NCBI RefSeq assembly: GCF_039538365.1
Contig: NZ_BAABCA010000004.1
Coordinates: 124,001 to 188,000, forward strand
From: Postechiella marina
Lineage (GTDB): Bacteria > Bacteroidota > Bacteroidia > Flavobacteriales > Flavobacteriaceae
Length of the DNA: 64,000 nt
Direction: 5' to 3'
Shown: positions 44,111 to 52,332 of the stretch, one piece after another
Layout of the letters: every line of letters starts with the position of its first letter
Position numbering within the stretch: the stretch's first letter is position 1
The notes under the pieces: generated by a model
Databases searched by the model: none
Told to the model about the DNA's origin: nothing
Seen by the model: only the letters and a program-made list of their open reading frames with translations
Program-made: the position numbers and the translations under genes

Positions 44111-44563
44111 TTATAACGTTACAGCTTCTCCACCAGCAGCTTCAATAGCAGCTTTTGCTGAAGCAGTAAATTTATGTGCAGATACTTTTAATTTAGCTTT
44201 TAACTCTCCTCTACCTAAAATTTTAACTAGATCGTTTTTTCCAGCTAAACGGTTAGAAAACAAAGTTTCAAAATCTACCGTATCTTTAATTTTCTTATCA
44301 TCAACCAACTGTTGTAAGGTATCAAGATTTATACCTTGATATTCTACACGATTAATGTTAGTAAAACCAAATTTAGGAACTCGTCTTTGAAGAGGCATTT
44401 GACCTCCTTCAAATCCTAATTTCTTAGAATAACCAGAACGAGATTTAGCTCCTTTGTGACCACGTGTTGCGGTACCTCCTTTTCCAGAACCTTGTCCTCT
44501 ACCTATTCTTTTACCTTGGCTTTTTACTGAACCTTGTGCAGGTTTTAAATTACTTAAATCCAT
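44111..44563 (-). CDS. rplO: 50S ribosomal protein L15
   Basis: 150 residues. The Gly/Lys-rich N-terminus (KRIGRGQGSGKGGTATRGHKG) threads into 23S rRNA; the second half is the globular L15 domain (LGRGELKAKLKVSAHKFTAS). Placed between rpmD and secY as in the spc operon. Confidence 0.98.
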   Translation of the reverse strand: MDLSNLKPAQGSVKSQGKRIGRGQGSGKGGTATRGHKGAKSRSGYSKKLGFEGGQMPLQRRVPKFGFTNINRVEYQGINLDTLQQLVDDKKIKDTVDFETLFSNRLAGKNDLVKILGRGELKAKLKVSAHKFTASAKAAIEAAGGEAVTL

Positions 44564-44577
44564 TTCAGTTTATATTT

Positions 44578-44757
44578 TTAAGCTTCTTCTACAGAAACTA
44601 AATGTGAAACTTTAGCAACCATACCTAAAATATTAGGTGTAGCTTCGTGCTCTTTTACTTGACCAATCTTTTTAAGACCAAGAGCTTCTAAAGTTCTTTT
44701 TTGTCTTAGCGTACGATTGATTGCGCTTTTAACTTTTTTTACTTTAATCTTTGCCAT
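44578..44757 (-). CDS. rpmD: 50S ribosomal protein L30
   Basis: 59 residues: MAKIKVKKVKSAINRTLRQK, then TLEALGLKKIGQVKEHEATP and a tail LVSVEEA. The sequence and size are those of bacterial L30 and it sits in the conserved rpsE-rpmD-rplO order, 11 bases after rpsE and 14 bases before rplO. Confidence 0.95.
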   Translation of the reverse strand: MAKIKVKKVKSAINRTLRQKRTLEALGLKKIGQVKEHEATPNILGMVAKVSHLVSVEEA

Positions 44758-44768
44758 TTCTGTCGTTA

Positions 44769-45293
44769 TTAAGCGTTAAAAACTTGTTCAAGAGTGATTC
44801 CTCTATCTTTTGCAATAGCGTTAGCATCTCTTAATTGTAATAAAGCATCAAATGTTGCTTTTACAACGTTATGAGGATTTGAAGACCCTTGAGATTTAGA
44901 TAATACATCATGTACACCTACAGCCTCAAGAACAGTTCTAACAGCTCCACCAGCAATAACACCTGTACCAGGTGCAGCAGGGATAATGTTAACTCTTGCT
45001 CCTCCAAATTTACCCTTTTGTTCGTGAGGTAAAGTTCCTTTAATAATAGGAATTCTTACTAGGTTTTTCTTAGCATCCTCTACAGCTTTAGCAATTGCAC
45101 TTGCTACATCTTTAGATTTTCCTAATCCTTGTCCTACTACACCTGCTTCGTCACCAACTACTACAATTGCTGAAAAACCAAATGCTCTACCTCCTTTAGT
45201 TACTTTTGTAACTCTTTGTACTCCAACAAGACGATCTTTAAGATCTAATCCTCCTGGCTTTACTAATTCTGCACTTTTATATTTTTTAAACAT
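44769..45293 (-). CDS. rpsE: 30S ribosomal protein S5
   Basis: 174 residues. Double-stranded RNA-binding-like N-terminal part (DRLVGVQRVTKVTKGGRAFG) and the C-terminal domain (GTGVIAGGAVRTVLEAVGVHD). S5 takes part in decoding fidelity. Starts 6 bases after rplR ends. Confidence 0.98.
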   Translation of the reverse strand: MFKKYKSAELVKPGGLDLKDRLVGVQRVTKVTKGGRAFGFSAIVVVGDEAGVVGQGLGKSKDVASAIAKAVEDAKKNLVRIPIIKGTLPHEQKGKFGGARVNIIPAAPGTGVIAGGAVRTVLEAVGVHDVLSKSQGSSNPHNVVKATFDALLQLRDANAIAKDRGITLEQVFNA

Positions 45294-45299
45294 AATTTC

Positions 45300-45656
45300 T
45301 TAGAATTTAAGTCCTGCTTCTCTAGCTCCTTCAGCTAATGATTTTACTCTACCATGGTATAAATACCCTCCTCTATCAAAAGTGATAGTTTCTACACCAG
45401 CTTTTAAAGCTCTTTCAGCAACGGTCTTTCCAACTAAAGTAGCTACTTCACTTTTAGTACCTTTTGCAGAACTAATGTCCTTATCTCTTGAAGATGCTGC
45501 ACTGATTGTCACACCAGTTACGTCATCTACAACCTGAGCATAAATTTCTTTATTACTTCTAAAAACAGCTAACCTAGGTTTAGCTTCTGTACCAGAAACT
45601 ATCTTGCGAATTCTGTTTTTAATTCTTTGTCTTCTTTGTTCTTTTGTCAATGCCAT
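45300..45656 (-). CDS. rplR: 50S ribosomal protein L18
   Basis: 118 residues with RIRKIVSGTEAKPRLAVFRS and the C-terminal FDRGGYLYHGRVKSLAEGAR, the 5S rRNA-binding L18 fold. Between rplF and rpsE in the standard spc order. Confidence 0.98.
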   Translation of the reverse strand: MALTKEQRRQRIKNRIRKIVSGTEAKPRLAVFRSNKEIYAQVVDDVTGVTISAASSRDKDISSAKGTKSEVATLVGKTVAERALKAGVETITFDRGGYLYHGRVKSLAEGAREAGLKF

Positions 45657-45666
45657 AACTTAATTA

Positions 45667-46209
45667 TTAAGCTGATTTACCTGCTTTTCTTCTTAATATC
45701 TCACCAACAAACTTAATACCTTTACCTTTATAAGGCTCTGGTGGTCTAAATCCACGGATTTTCGCTGCTACTTGTCCTACAAGTTGCTTATCGTGAGATG
45801 TTAACTTAATGATTGGATTTTTCCCTTTTTCTGATATTGTTTCAACTTTAACCTCTTGCGCTAAGCTCATTACAATGTTATGAGAAAAACCTAAAGCTAA
45901 TTCAAGTTTTTGACCTTGGTTACTAGCTCTATATCCTACACCTACTAACTCTAATTGTTTAGTCCATCCTTGAGACACACCATCAATCATGTTATTTACT
46001 AAAGATCTGTATAAACCATGCTTAGCTTTTTGATCTTTAGTATCTGAAGAACGAGTTACTAAAACTTTAGCGTCTTCAACTTTAATTTCTACTGAATCGT
46101 AAGGTTGTGCTAGTTCTCCTAATTTTCCTTTTACAGTAATAACGTTATCTTTAACGCTAACTGTTACACCTTCTGGAATGGCTACTGGATTATTTCCTAT
46201 TCTTGACAT
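45667..46209 (-). CDS. rplF: 50S ribosomal protein L6
   Basis: 180 residues with the two L6 repeats; MSRIGNNPVAIPEGVTV opens the protein and PPEPYKGKGIKFVGE is the conserved C-terminal motif near the sarcin-ricin loop contact. Follows rpsH by 18 bases. Confidence 0.98.
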   Translation of the reverse strand: MSRIGNNPVAIPEGVTVSVKDNVITVKGKLGELAQPYDSVEIKVEDAKVLVTRSSDTKDQKAKHGLYRSLVNNMIDGVSQGWTKQLELVGVGYRASNQGQKLELALGFSHNIVMSLAQEVKVETISEKGKNPIIKLTSHDKQLVGQVAAKIRGFRPPEPYKGKGIKFVGEILRRKAGKSA

Positions 46210-46227
46210 TTCTTTTCGGCTTTTAAA

Positions 46228-46626
46228 TTAGTAAACGTAACATAATACTTCTCCACCAACATTTTCTCTTTGTGCTTGTTTACCTGTCATTACTCCGTGA
46301 GAAGTAGAAACAATAGCAATACCAAGACCATTAAGAATTCTAGGTAGATCTTTAGAACCAGAATATAGACGTAAACCTGGTTTACTCATTCTCTGAATTT
46401 TCTTAATTACAGGTTCTTTAGTCTCTTTATTGTACTTAAGAGCAATTTTAATTGTTCCTTGTACAGAAGAGTCATCAAACTTGTAGCTTAAAATATATCC
46501 TTGTTCGAATAATATTTTAGTGATGTCTTTCTTTAAGTTAGATGCAGGAATCTCTACCACTCTGTGGTTAGCACGAATCGCGTTTCTAACTCTTGTAAGA
46601 TAATCCGATATTGGATCTGTATACAT
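46228..46626 (-). CDS. rpsH: 30S ribosomal protein S8
   Basis: 132 residues: MYTDPISDYLTRVRNAIRAN to GGEVLCYVY, with the C-terminal STSHGVMTGKQA motif that binds 16S rRNA helix 21. In E. coli, S8 represses the spc operon by binding mRNA. Here the ATG lies inside a 12-base palindrome (ATACATATGTAT) and a perfect hairpin stands 24 bases upstream, a possible S8 control site. Confidence 0.98.
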   Translation of the reverse strand: MYTDPISDYLTRVRNAIRANHRVVEIPASNLKKDITKILFEQGYILSYKFDDSSVQGTIKIALKYNKETKEPVIKKIQRMSKPGLRLYSGSKDLPRILNGLGIAIVSTSHGVMTGKQAQRENVGGEVLCYVY

Positions 46627-46650
46627 ATGTATTAATTTGCGGTTTTGGTT

Positions 46651-46675
46651 TTCAAGCGGAACTATTCCGCTTGAA
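46651..46675 (-). promoter_or_regulatory. Strong mRNA hairpin between rpsN and rpsH
   Basis: A perfect 11-base stem (TTCAAGCGGAA with TTCCGCTTGAA, three-base loop), extended by GG/CC after a small bulge. On the reverse strand it is followed by AAAACC, not by U, so it is not a terminator. It may be a processing site or a protein-binding site controlling rpsH. Confidence 0.6.
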
Positions 46676-46699
46676 CCTTAAACCAATTTATAATTATTT

Positions 46700-46969
46700 T
46701 TACCAGCTTGCTTTTCTAACACCAGGTATTAAACCTTGGTTAGCCATTTCTCTGAATGTTACACGAGAAATTCCAAAAGTTCTCATATACCCTTTAGGTC
46801 TTCCTGTTAGTTTACATCTATTATGTTGACGTATAGGAGAAGCATTTTTTGGTAACTTTTGTAATGCATCATAATCTCCAGCTGCTTTTAAAGCTTTACG
46901 TTTTTCTGCATATTTAGCTACTGTTTTCGCTCTTTTTACCTCACGGGCTTTCATTGATTCTTTAGCCAT
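46700..46969 (-). CDS. rpsN: 30S ribosomal protein S14, zinc-free type
   Basis: 89 residues: MAKESMKAREVKRAKTVAKY to GLIPGVRKASW. The long form without the CxxC pairs of the short zinc-binding S14 (only one Cys, in HNRCKLTGRPKGY). Located between rplE and rpsH. Confidence 0.97.
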   Translation of the reverse strand: MAKESMKAREVKRAKTVAKYAEKRKALKAAGDYDALQKLPKNASPIRQHNRCKLTGRPKGYMRTFGISRVTFREMANQGLIPGVRKASW

Positions 46970-46972
46970 AAC

Positions 46973-47524
46973 TTAGTTCTTTTGAAAAGGTAACCCTAAT
47001 TCTGTTAATAATGATTTTGCTTCTTTATCTGTATTTGCAGAAGTTACAAATGTAATATCCATTCCTGAGATTTTATTAACTTTATCAATATTTATCTCTG
47101 GAAAGATAATTTGCTCTACAATACCTAGATTGTAGTTACCTCTTCCATCAAATCCAGTCGCTTTAATTCCATTAAAATCCCTTACACGAGGTAAGGCAGA
47201 AGTTACTAAGCGATCTAAAAATTCAAACATTTTATCACCACGTAAAGTTACTTTAACACCAATAGGCATTCCTTTACGTAATTTAAATGTTGCAACATCT
47301 TTCTTAGATAATGTAGCTATTGCTTTTTGTCCAGATATAGTAGTAACCTCCTCCAATGCGTGGTCGATTAACTTTTTGTCCGCAACTGCTGCTCCAACGC
47401 CTTTAGATATTACTATCTTTTCTAGTTTTGGAACTTGCATTACATTCTTATATCCAAATTCGTCTGTAAGAGCTGCAATTACTTTGCTTTTATACTCTTC
47501 TTTAAGTCTAGGTGAATATGCCAT
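46973..47524 (-). CDS. rplE: 50S ribosomal protein L5
   Basis: 183 residues with KNVMQVPKLEKIVISKGVG, DFNGIKATGFDGRGNYNLG and the C-terminal GMDITFVTSANTDKEAKSLL. L5 binds 5S rRNA in the central protuberance. Gaps of 2-3 bases to rplX and rpsN. Confidence 0.98.
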   Translation of the reverse strand: MAYSPRLKEEYKSKVIAALTDEFGYKNVMQVPKLEKIVISKGVGAAVADKKLIDHALEEVTTISGQKAIATLSKKDVATFKLRKGMPIGVKVTLRGDKMFEFLDRLVTSALPRVRDFNGIKATGFDGRGNYNLGIVEQIIFPEINIDKVNKISGMDITFVTSANTDKEAKSLLTELGLPFQKN

Positions 47525-47526
47525 AA

Positions 47527-47838
47527 CTATATTACTTCATTAGATTTTGTTGAAAATCTTACTTTTTTATCTCCTTCCATTCTATATCCAACTCTTGTTG
47601 TTTCTCCTTTTGAAGTTAACAACGATAAGTTAGAAATATGAATAGCAGCTTCTTTCTCTACGATTCCTCCTTGAGGATTTTGTGCACTTGGTTTAGTATG
47701 TTTCTTTACCATGTTTACACCCTCAACAATCGCTTTGTTCTTTTCTATCAATACCTTTTGAACCTTACCTTCAGATCCTTTGTGATCTCCAGCAATTACT
47801 TTTACAGTATCTCCAGTTTTTATTTTAAGCTTTCCCAT
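47527..47838 (-). CDS. rplX: 50S ribosomal protein L24
   Basis: 103 residues with the KOW motif TGDTVKVIAGDHKGSEGKV and VEGVNMVKKHTKPSAQNPQG. An assembly-initiating protein of the 50S subunit. Between rplN and rplE. Confidence 0.98.
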   Translation of the reverse strand: MGKLKIKTGDTVKVIAGDHKGSEGKVQKVLIEKNKAIVEGVNMVKKHTKPSAQNPQGGIVEKEAAIHISNLSLLTSKGETTRVGYRMEGDKKVRFSTKSNEVI

Positions 47839-47854
47839 CTTAATATTTTTTGTA

Positions 47855-48223
47855 TTAAAGCACTTCTGGTGCTAATGATACAATCTTCATGAATGATTTA
47901 TCACGAAGCTCTCTTGCAACAGGACCAAAAACACGTGTTCCTCTCATTTCACCCGTTGGGTTTAATAAAACACAAGCATTATCGTCAAATCTTATATAAG
48001 ATCCGTCTGGTCTTCTTACTTCCTTCTTTGTACGTACAACTACTGCAGTAGAAACAGCTCCTTTTTTAATATTTCCATTAGGAGTTGCATCTTTAACAGA
48101 AACAACTATTTTGTCTCCTACAGAAGCGTATCTTCTTTTAGTACCACCTAGAACACGGATAGTTAAAACTTCCTTTGCTCCAGTGTTATCTGCCACTCTA
48201 AGTCTTGATTCTTGTTGTACCAT
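47855..48223 (-). CDS. rplN: 50S ribosomal protein L14
   Basis: 122 residues: MVQQESRLRVADNTGAKEVL to FMKIVSLAPEVL; the RGTRVFGPVARELRDKSF signature is intact. Two bases separate it from rpsQ. Confidence 0.98.
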   Translation of the reverse strand: MVQQESRLRVADNTGAKEVLTIRVLGGTKRRYASVGDKIVVSVKDATPNGNIKKGAVSTAVVVRTKKEVRRPDGSYIRFDDNACVLLNPTGEMRGTRVFGPVARELRDKSFMKIVSLAPEVL

Positions 48224-48225
48224 AA

Positions 48226-48483
48226 TTACTTAGCTCTTTCTATGATTTCTACTAATCTCCAACATTTAGATTTACTTAAAGGCCTTGTTTCCATGATCTT
48301 TACTGTATCTCCAATATTACAATCGTTTGTTTCGTCGTGTGCAACATATTTTTTTGTTTTTAACACGAACTTACCATACATAGGGTGCTTTACTTTTTTA
48401 ACTTCTGCAACAACTATTGATTTTTGCATTTTGTTACTAGTAACAACTCCTACACGTTCTTTTCTTAAATTTCTTGTTTCCAT
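48226..48483 (-). CDS. rpsQ: 30S ribosomal protein S17
   Basis: 85 residues, OB-fold with RKERVGVVTSNKMQKSIVV and GDTVKIMETRPLSKSKCWRL. Primary 16S rRNA binder. Between rpmC and rplN. Confidence 0.98.
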   Translation of the reverse strand: METRNLRKERVGVVTSNKMQKSIVVAEVKKVKHPMYGKFVLKTKKYVAHDETNDCNIGDTVKIMETRPLSKSKCWRLVEIIERAK

Positions 48484-48495
48484 CTTTCAGCAGAA

Positions 48496-48687
48496 TTATT
48501 GTAATTCTCTTTTAGTTAATTCGGTCGCAATTCTAGCTACTGTTCTTCTTACTGAACGTAGTTGAATTGGATTTTCTAAAGGAGATATTGCATGTGCTAA
48601 TTTTAGATCTGAATAACTCTTTTTAGTTTCACCAAGTTTCTCTTGTAACTCAGCTACAGATAATTCTTTAATTTCTGATTGTTTCAT
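48496..48687 (-). CDS. rpmC: 50S ribosomal protein L29
   Basis: 63 residues of a two-helix coiled-coil: MKQSEIKELSVAELQEKL, with the RSVRRTVARIATELTKR end. Sits at the tunnel exit where SRP docks. Between rplP and rpsQ. Confidence 0.97.
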   Translation of the reverse strand: MKQSEIKELSVAELQEKLGETKKSYSDLKLAHAISPLENPIQLRSVRRTVARIATELTKRELQ

Positions 48688-48700
48688 AATATCAAATAAA

Positions 48701-49120
48701 TTATGCTTCGTAATCTCTAGCGATTAAAAACTTAGTCTTAACTGGTAATTTTTGAGCTGCTAAGCGTAACGCTTCTTTAGCAACTTCTAGAGGTACTCCT
48801 CCTATTTCAAAAACTACTCTACCTGGTTTACATACTGCAACCCAGTACTCAACTCCACCTTTACCTTTACCCATACGTACTTCAAGAGGTTTCTTTGTAA
48901 TAGGCTTATCTGGAAATACTTTAATCCAAAGTTGACCTTCTCTTTTCATGTAACGAGTAGCGGCAATACGAGCTGCTTCAATTTGACGTGAAGTCAAAAA
49001 AGTTGCGTCTAACACTTTTATTCCAAAAGTACCGTTAGAAAGTTGGCTTCCTCTTTGAGAAAGACCTTTCATACGTCCTTTTTGTTGTTTACGAAATTTT
49101 GTTCTTTTAGGCTGTAACAT
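48701..49120 (-). CDS. rplP: 50S ribosomal protein L16
   Basis: 139 residues: MLQPKRTKFRKQQKGRMKGL, with the KPITKKPLEVRMGKGKGGVE motif that reaches the peptidyl-transferase region. Follows rpsC by 21 bases. Confidence 0.98.
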   Translation of the reverse strand: MLQPKRTKFRKQQKGRMKGLSQRGSQLSNGTFGIKVLDATFLTSRQIEAARIAATRYMKREGQLWIKVFPDKPITKKPLEVRMGKGKGGVEYWVAVCKPGRVVFEIGGVPLEVAKEALRLAAQKLPVKTKFLIARDYEA

Positions 49121-49141
49121 TTTTCTTTACTTTATAAAAAA

Positions 49142-49864
49142 TTACTTTCTACGACGAGGTCCTTTATTTCCACCACGTCCTCCGGCTCCACCTTTTCCTT
49201 GCTTCTTAGATAATCCAACAAGCGGAGAAAGTTCTCTTTTACCATATACTTCACCTTTCATGATCCATACTTTAACACCTAATCTACCATAAGTAGTATG
49301 TGCCTCAACTAAAGCATAATCAATATCGGCTCTAAAAGTTGATAAAGGAATACGTCCTTCTTTGTAGTGTTCAGAACGTGCCATTTCAGCACCGTTTAAA
49401 CGTCCACTAATTTGGATTTTTATTCCTTCAGCATTCATACGCATAGTAGCAGCAATAGCCATTTTAATTGCACGTCTATATGAAATTCTATTTTCAATTT
49501 GACGAGCGATGCTAGATCCTACTAAAAACGCATCAAGTTCAGGTCTTTTAATTTCAAAGATATTAATCTGAACTTCCTTTCCTGTAATTTTCTTAAGCTC
49601 TTCTTTTAACTTGTCTACCTCTTGACCACCTTTTCCGATAATTATACCAGGTCTAGCAGTAGTGATAGTAACGGTTACAAGTTTTAAAGTTCTTTCGATT
49701 ATTACTCTACTAACACTAGCTTTAGATAAACGCGCGTGAACGTATTTTCTAATTTTATCGTCTTCGGCAAGCTTATCTCCATAATCATTACCTCCATACC
49801 AGTTAGATTCCCATCCTCTGATAATACCTAAGCGATTTCCGATTGGATTTGTTTTTTGTCCCAT
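49142..49864 (-). CDS. rpsC: 30S ribosomal protein S3
   Basis: 240 residues. KH domain around RPGIIIGKGGQEVDKLKEEL and the C-terminal S3 domain (KIQISGRLNGAEMARSE). The tail is Gly/Arg-rich (GKGGAGGRGG, PRRRK). Part of the mRNA entry channel with S4 and S5. Confidence 0.98.
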   Translation of the reverse strand: MGQKTNPIGNRLGIIRGWESNWYGGNDYGDKLAEDDKIRKYVHARLSKASVSRVIIERTLKLVTVTITTARPGIIIGKGGQEVDKLKEELKKITGKEVQINIFEIKRPELDAFLVGSSIARQIENRISYRRAIKMAIAATMRMNAEGIKIQISGRLNGAEMARSEHYKEGRIPLSTFRADIDYALVEAHTTYGRLGVKVWIMKGEVYGKRELSPLVGLSKKQGKGGAGGRGGNKGPRRRK

Positions 49865-49872
49865 TGTCTATC

Positions 49873-50280
49873 TTAGCTTTGTGTGTTATTTTTAGCTCCA
49901 ACTACGATTGTTACGTGGTTAGAACGCTTTCTTATTCTGTGTGCACGACCCTGAGGTGCAGGACGTAATCTTTTTAACATAGATCCACTGTCCACTTTAA
50001 TTTCTTTAACAAATAATTCAGCCTCTTCAATGCTTGCATCTTCGTTTTTAGCTTGCCAGTTTGCAATTGCAGACAATAACAATTTCTCTAAACGACCAGA
50101 AGCTTCCTTTTGGTTAAATTTTAAGATATTAAGTGCATTTTCTACTTTTTCACCTCTTACTAAATCGGCTACTAAACGCATTTTTCTCGGTGATGTAGGA
50201 CAGTTATTAAGCTTAGCAAAAGCAACTTGCTTTTTACCCTCCTTAATAGCGTCTGCCATTTGTTTTTTACGACTTCCCAT
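49873..50280 (-). CDS. rplV: 50S ribosomal protein L22
   Basis: 135 residues. Core NCPTSPRKMRLVADLVRGEK and the beta-hairpin region MLKRLRPAPQGRAHRIRKRS that lines the exit tunnel (macrolide contact). About 15 extra N-terminal residues compared with E. coli. Between rpsS and rpsC. Confidence 0.97.
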   Translation of the reverse strand: MGSRKKQMADAIKEGKKQVAFAKLNNCPTSPRKMRLVADLVRGEKVENALNILKFNQKEASGRLEKLLLSAIANWQAKNEDASIEEAELFVKEIKVDSGSMLKRLRPAPQGRAHRIRKRSNHVTIVVGAKNNTQS

Positions 50281-50286
50281 AGCTTA

Positions 50287-50565
50287 CTACTTTTTACCTT
50301 TATTTTTAGCACCTGCATGTCCACGGAATGAACGTGTTGGTGAAAATTCTCCTAATTTATGACCTACCATGTTTTCTGTTACATATACAGGAACAAATTG
50401 TCGGCCATTGTGTACTGCTATTGTTTGACCTACAAAATCTGGAGTAATCATACTTGCTCTAGACCAAGTTTTGATTACTGTTTTTTTGTTAGATTCAACA
50501 TTTACAGCCACTTTTTTCTCTAATTTATAATGAACGTAAGGTCCTTTTTTTAATGATCTTGCCAT
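50287..50565 (-). CDS. rpsS: 30S ribosomal protein S19
   Basis: 92 residues: MARSLKKGPYVHYKLEKKV to FSPTRSFRGHAG. S19 pairs with S13 in the 30S head. Three bases after rplB. Confidence 0.98.
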   Translation of the reverse strand: MARSLKKGPYVHYKLEKKVAVNVESNKKTVIKTWSRASMITPDFVGQTIAVHNGRQFVPVYVTENMVGHKLGEFSPTRSFRGHAGAKNKGKK

Positions 50566-50568
50566 GTC

Positions 50569-51396
50569 TTATTTCTTTCTACGTTCTACAATATATTTAT
50601 TACTTGCTTTTGTCTTAGAACGGGTTCTATAACCTTTAGCTGGAATACCGTTTCTAGAACGAGGATGTCCACCTGCAGACTTACCTTCACCACCACCCAT
50701 TGGATGATCAACTGGATTCATCACTACTGGTCTAGTACGAGGTCTTCTACCTAACCATCTTGTTCTACCTGCTTTACCACCTACTAATAATTGGTGATCT
50801 GAGTTAGATACAACACCGATAGTTGCCATACAGTTAACAAGAATTAATCTTGTTTCACCAGAAGGTAATTTAACTGTTGCAAACTTACCATCTCTCGCCA
50901 TTAGCTGAGCAAAAGCACCTGCACTACGAGCCATTACAGCTCCTTGTCCTGGACGTAACTCTACACAAGAAATAATAGTTCCTAAAGGAATTTCACTTAA
51001 TGGCATTGCATTTCCAATTTCTGGTGCAACACCTTCTAAACCAGAAACTACATTTTGACCAACTTGTAAACCATTTTGAGCAATAATGTATCTTTTTTCG
51101 CCATCTTGATAATTCAATAAAGCGATAAAAGCGGTTCTGTTTGGATCGTATTGAATAGAAGCTACTTCAGCAGGCACTCCTACTTTTTCTCTTTTAAAAT
51201 CAACAATACGATACTTTCTTTTATGACCACCACCAATATAGCGCATGGTCATTTTTCCTTGACTGTTTCTACCACCAGACCTTTTATTCGGAGCTAATAA
51301 ACTTTTCTCCGGCTTATCAGTAGTAATGGCGTCAAATCCATTTACTACTCTAAATCGCTGTCCTGGTGTGATTGGTTTTAATTTTCTTACTGACAT
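50569..51396 (-). CDS. rplB: 50S ribosomal protein L2
   Basis: 275 residues with the peptidyl-transferase-associated block VMNPVDHPMGGGEGKS containing the conserved His, and the N-terminal RSGGRNSQGKMTMRYIGGGH. Between rplW and rpsS. Confidence 0.98.
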   Translation of the reverse strand: MSVRKLKPITPGQRFRVVNGFDAITTDKPEKSLLAPNKRSGGRNSQGKMTMRYIGGGHKRKYRIVDFKREKVGVPAEVASIQYDPNRTAFIALLNYQDGEKRYIIAQNGLQVGQNVVSGLEGVAPEIGNAMPLSEIPLGTIISCVELRPGQGAVMARSAGAFAQLMARDGKFATVKLPSGETRLILVNCMATIGVVSNSDHQLLVGGKAGRTRWLGRRPRTRPVVMNPVDHPMGGGEGKSAGGHPRSRNGIPAKGYRTRSKTKASNKYIVERRKK

Positions 51397-51406
51397 TTGT
51401 CTTTAA

Positions 51407-51697
51407 TTACATGTTACTGTATAAATCAATCATTTCACCTTCCGCCAGTTGTACAATTGCTTTTTTAACAGCATTTGTTTTACCATTTTGAATCCCTGTC
51501 TTTGTGTGACGAGTTCTTCTATCTGGACGGACATTTATAGTACGAACTTTTTCAACAGAAACACCATAAGCAGCTTCCACCGCTTTTTTAATTTCTACCT
51601 TGTTCGCCTTTGTATTCACTGCAAAAGTATAGCAATTTCTTAACTCGCTATCTGCTGTTGCTTTCTCTGTGATTATAGGTTTAATTAAGATACTCAT
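51407..51697 (-). CDS. rplW: 50S ribosomal protein L23
   Basis: 96 residues: IIKPIITEKATADSELRNCY-like opening and KANKVEIKKAVEAAYGVSV. It forms the docking site for trigger factor and SRP at the tunnel exit. Six and eleven bases from its neighbours rplD and rplB. Confidence 0.97.
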   Translation of the reverse strand: MSILIKPIITEKATADSELRNCYTFAVNTKANKVEIKKAVEAAYGVSVEKVRTINVRPDRRTRHTKTGIQNGKTNAVKKAIVQLAEGEMIDLYSNM

Positions 51698-51702
51698 TGT
51701 TT

Positions 51703-52332
51703 CTATTTACTTAAATTTGTTACAATTCCTTCTAAAGCACCTTCTAAAAGAACCACTTGGTTCGCATTTAGAATTTTATACGTACTTAATTCTGCACTAG
51801 TTACAACTTCAGATCCTTTTAAATTACGTGATGATAAATACACATTGTTATTTGCACCACCTAACACGAAAAGTGTCTTTTTATTTTCAAGCTCTAAAGC
51901 TTTTAAAACTGCTGTAAAATTTTTAGTTTTTGGAGTATCAAAATTAAAGTCTTCTAATACTGTAATTGATTGTTCTCCTGCTTTGATACTAAAGGCAGAT
52001 TTACGTGCTAATCGCTTTAAATTCTTATTAAGTTTAAAACTATAATTTCTTGGTCTTGGACCGAACATACGTCCACCACCTTTAAAAACTCCAGACTTAA
52101 TAGAACCTGCACGAGCAGTACCTGTACCTTTTTGCTTTTTAATCTTACGTGTAGATCCAGAAATCTCAGCTCTCTCTTTAGACTTGTGAGTTCCTTGTCT
52201 TTGGTTTGCTAAATATTGTTTAACATCCAAATATACAGCGTGATTATTAGGCTCAATAGCAAACACATCTTTAGAAAGGTCTGCCTTTCTACCTGTGTCT
52301 TTTCCGTTTATATCTAAAACCGATACTTCCAT
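51703..52332 (-). CDS. rplD: 50S ribosomal protein L4
   Basis: 209 residues with KGTGTARAGSIKSGVFKGGG, the tunnel loop, and RNYSFKLNKNLKRLARKSAF. In E. coli, L4 represses its own operon at the S10 leader; here a structured leader precedes rplC, one gene upstream. Its start codon shares an A with the rplC stop (TAATG), so the two are translationally coupled. Confidence 0.98.
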   Translation of the reverse strand: MEVSVLDINGKDTGRKADLSKDVFAIEPNNHAVYLDVKQYLANQRQGTHKSKERAEISGSTRKIKKQKGTGTARAGSIKSGVFKGGGRMFGPRPRNYSFKLNKNLKRLARKSAFSIKAGEQSITVLEDFNFDTPKTKNFTAVLKALELENKKTLFVLGGANNNVYLSSRNLKGSEVVTSAELSTYKILNANQVVLLEGALEGIVTNLSK

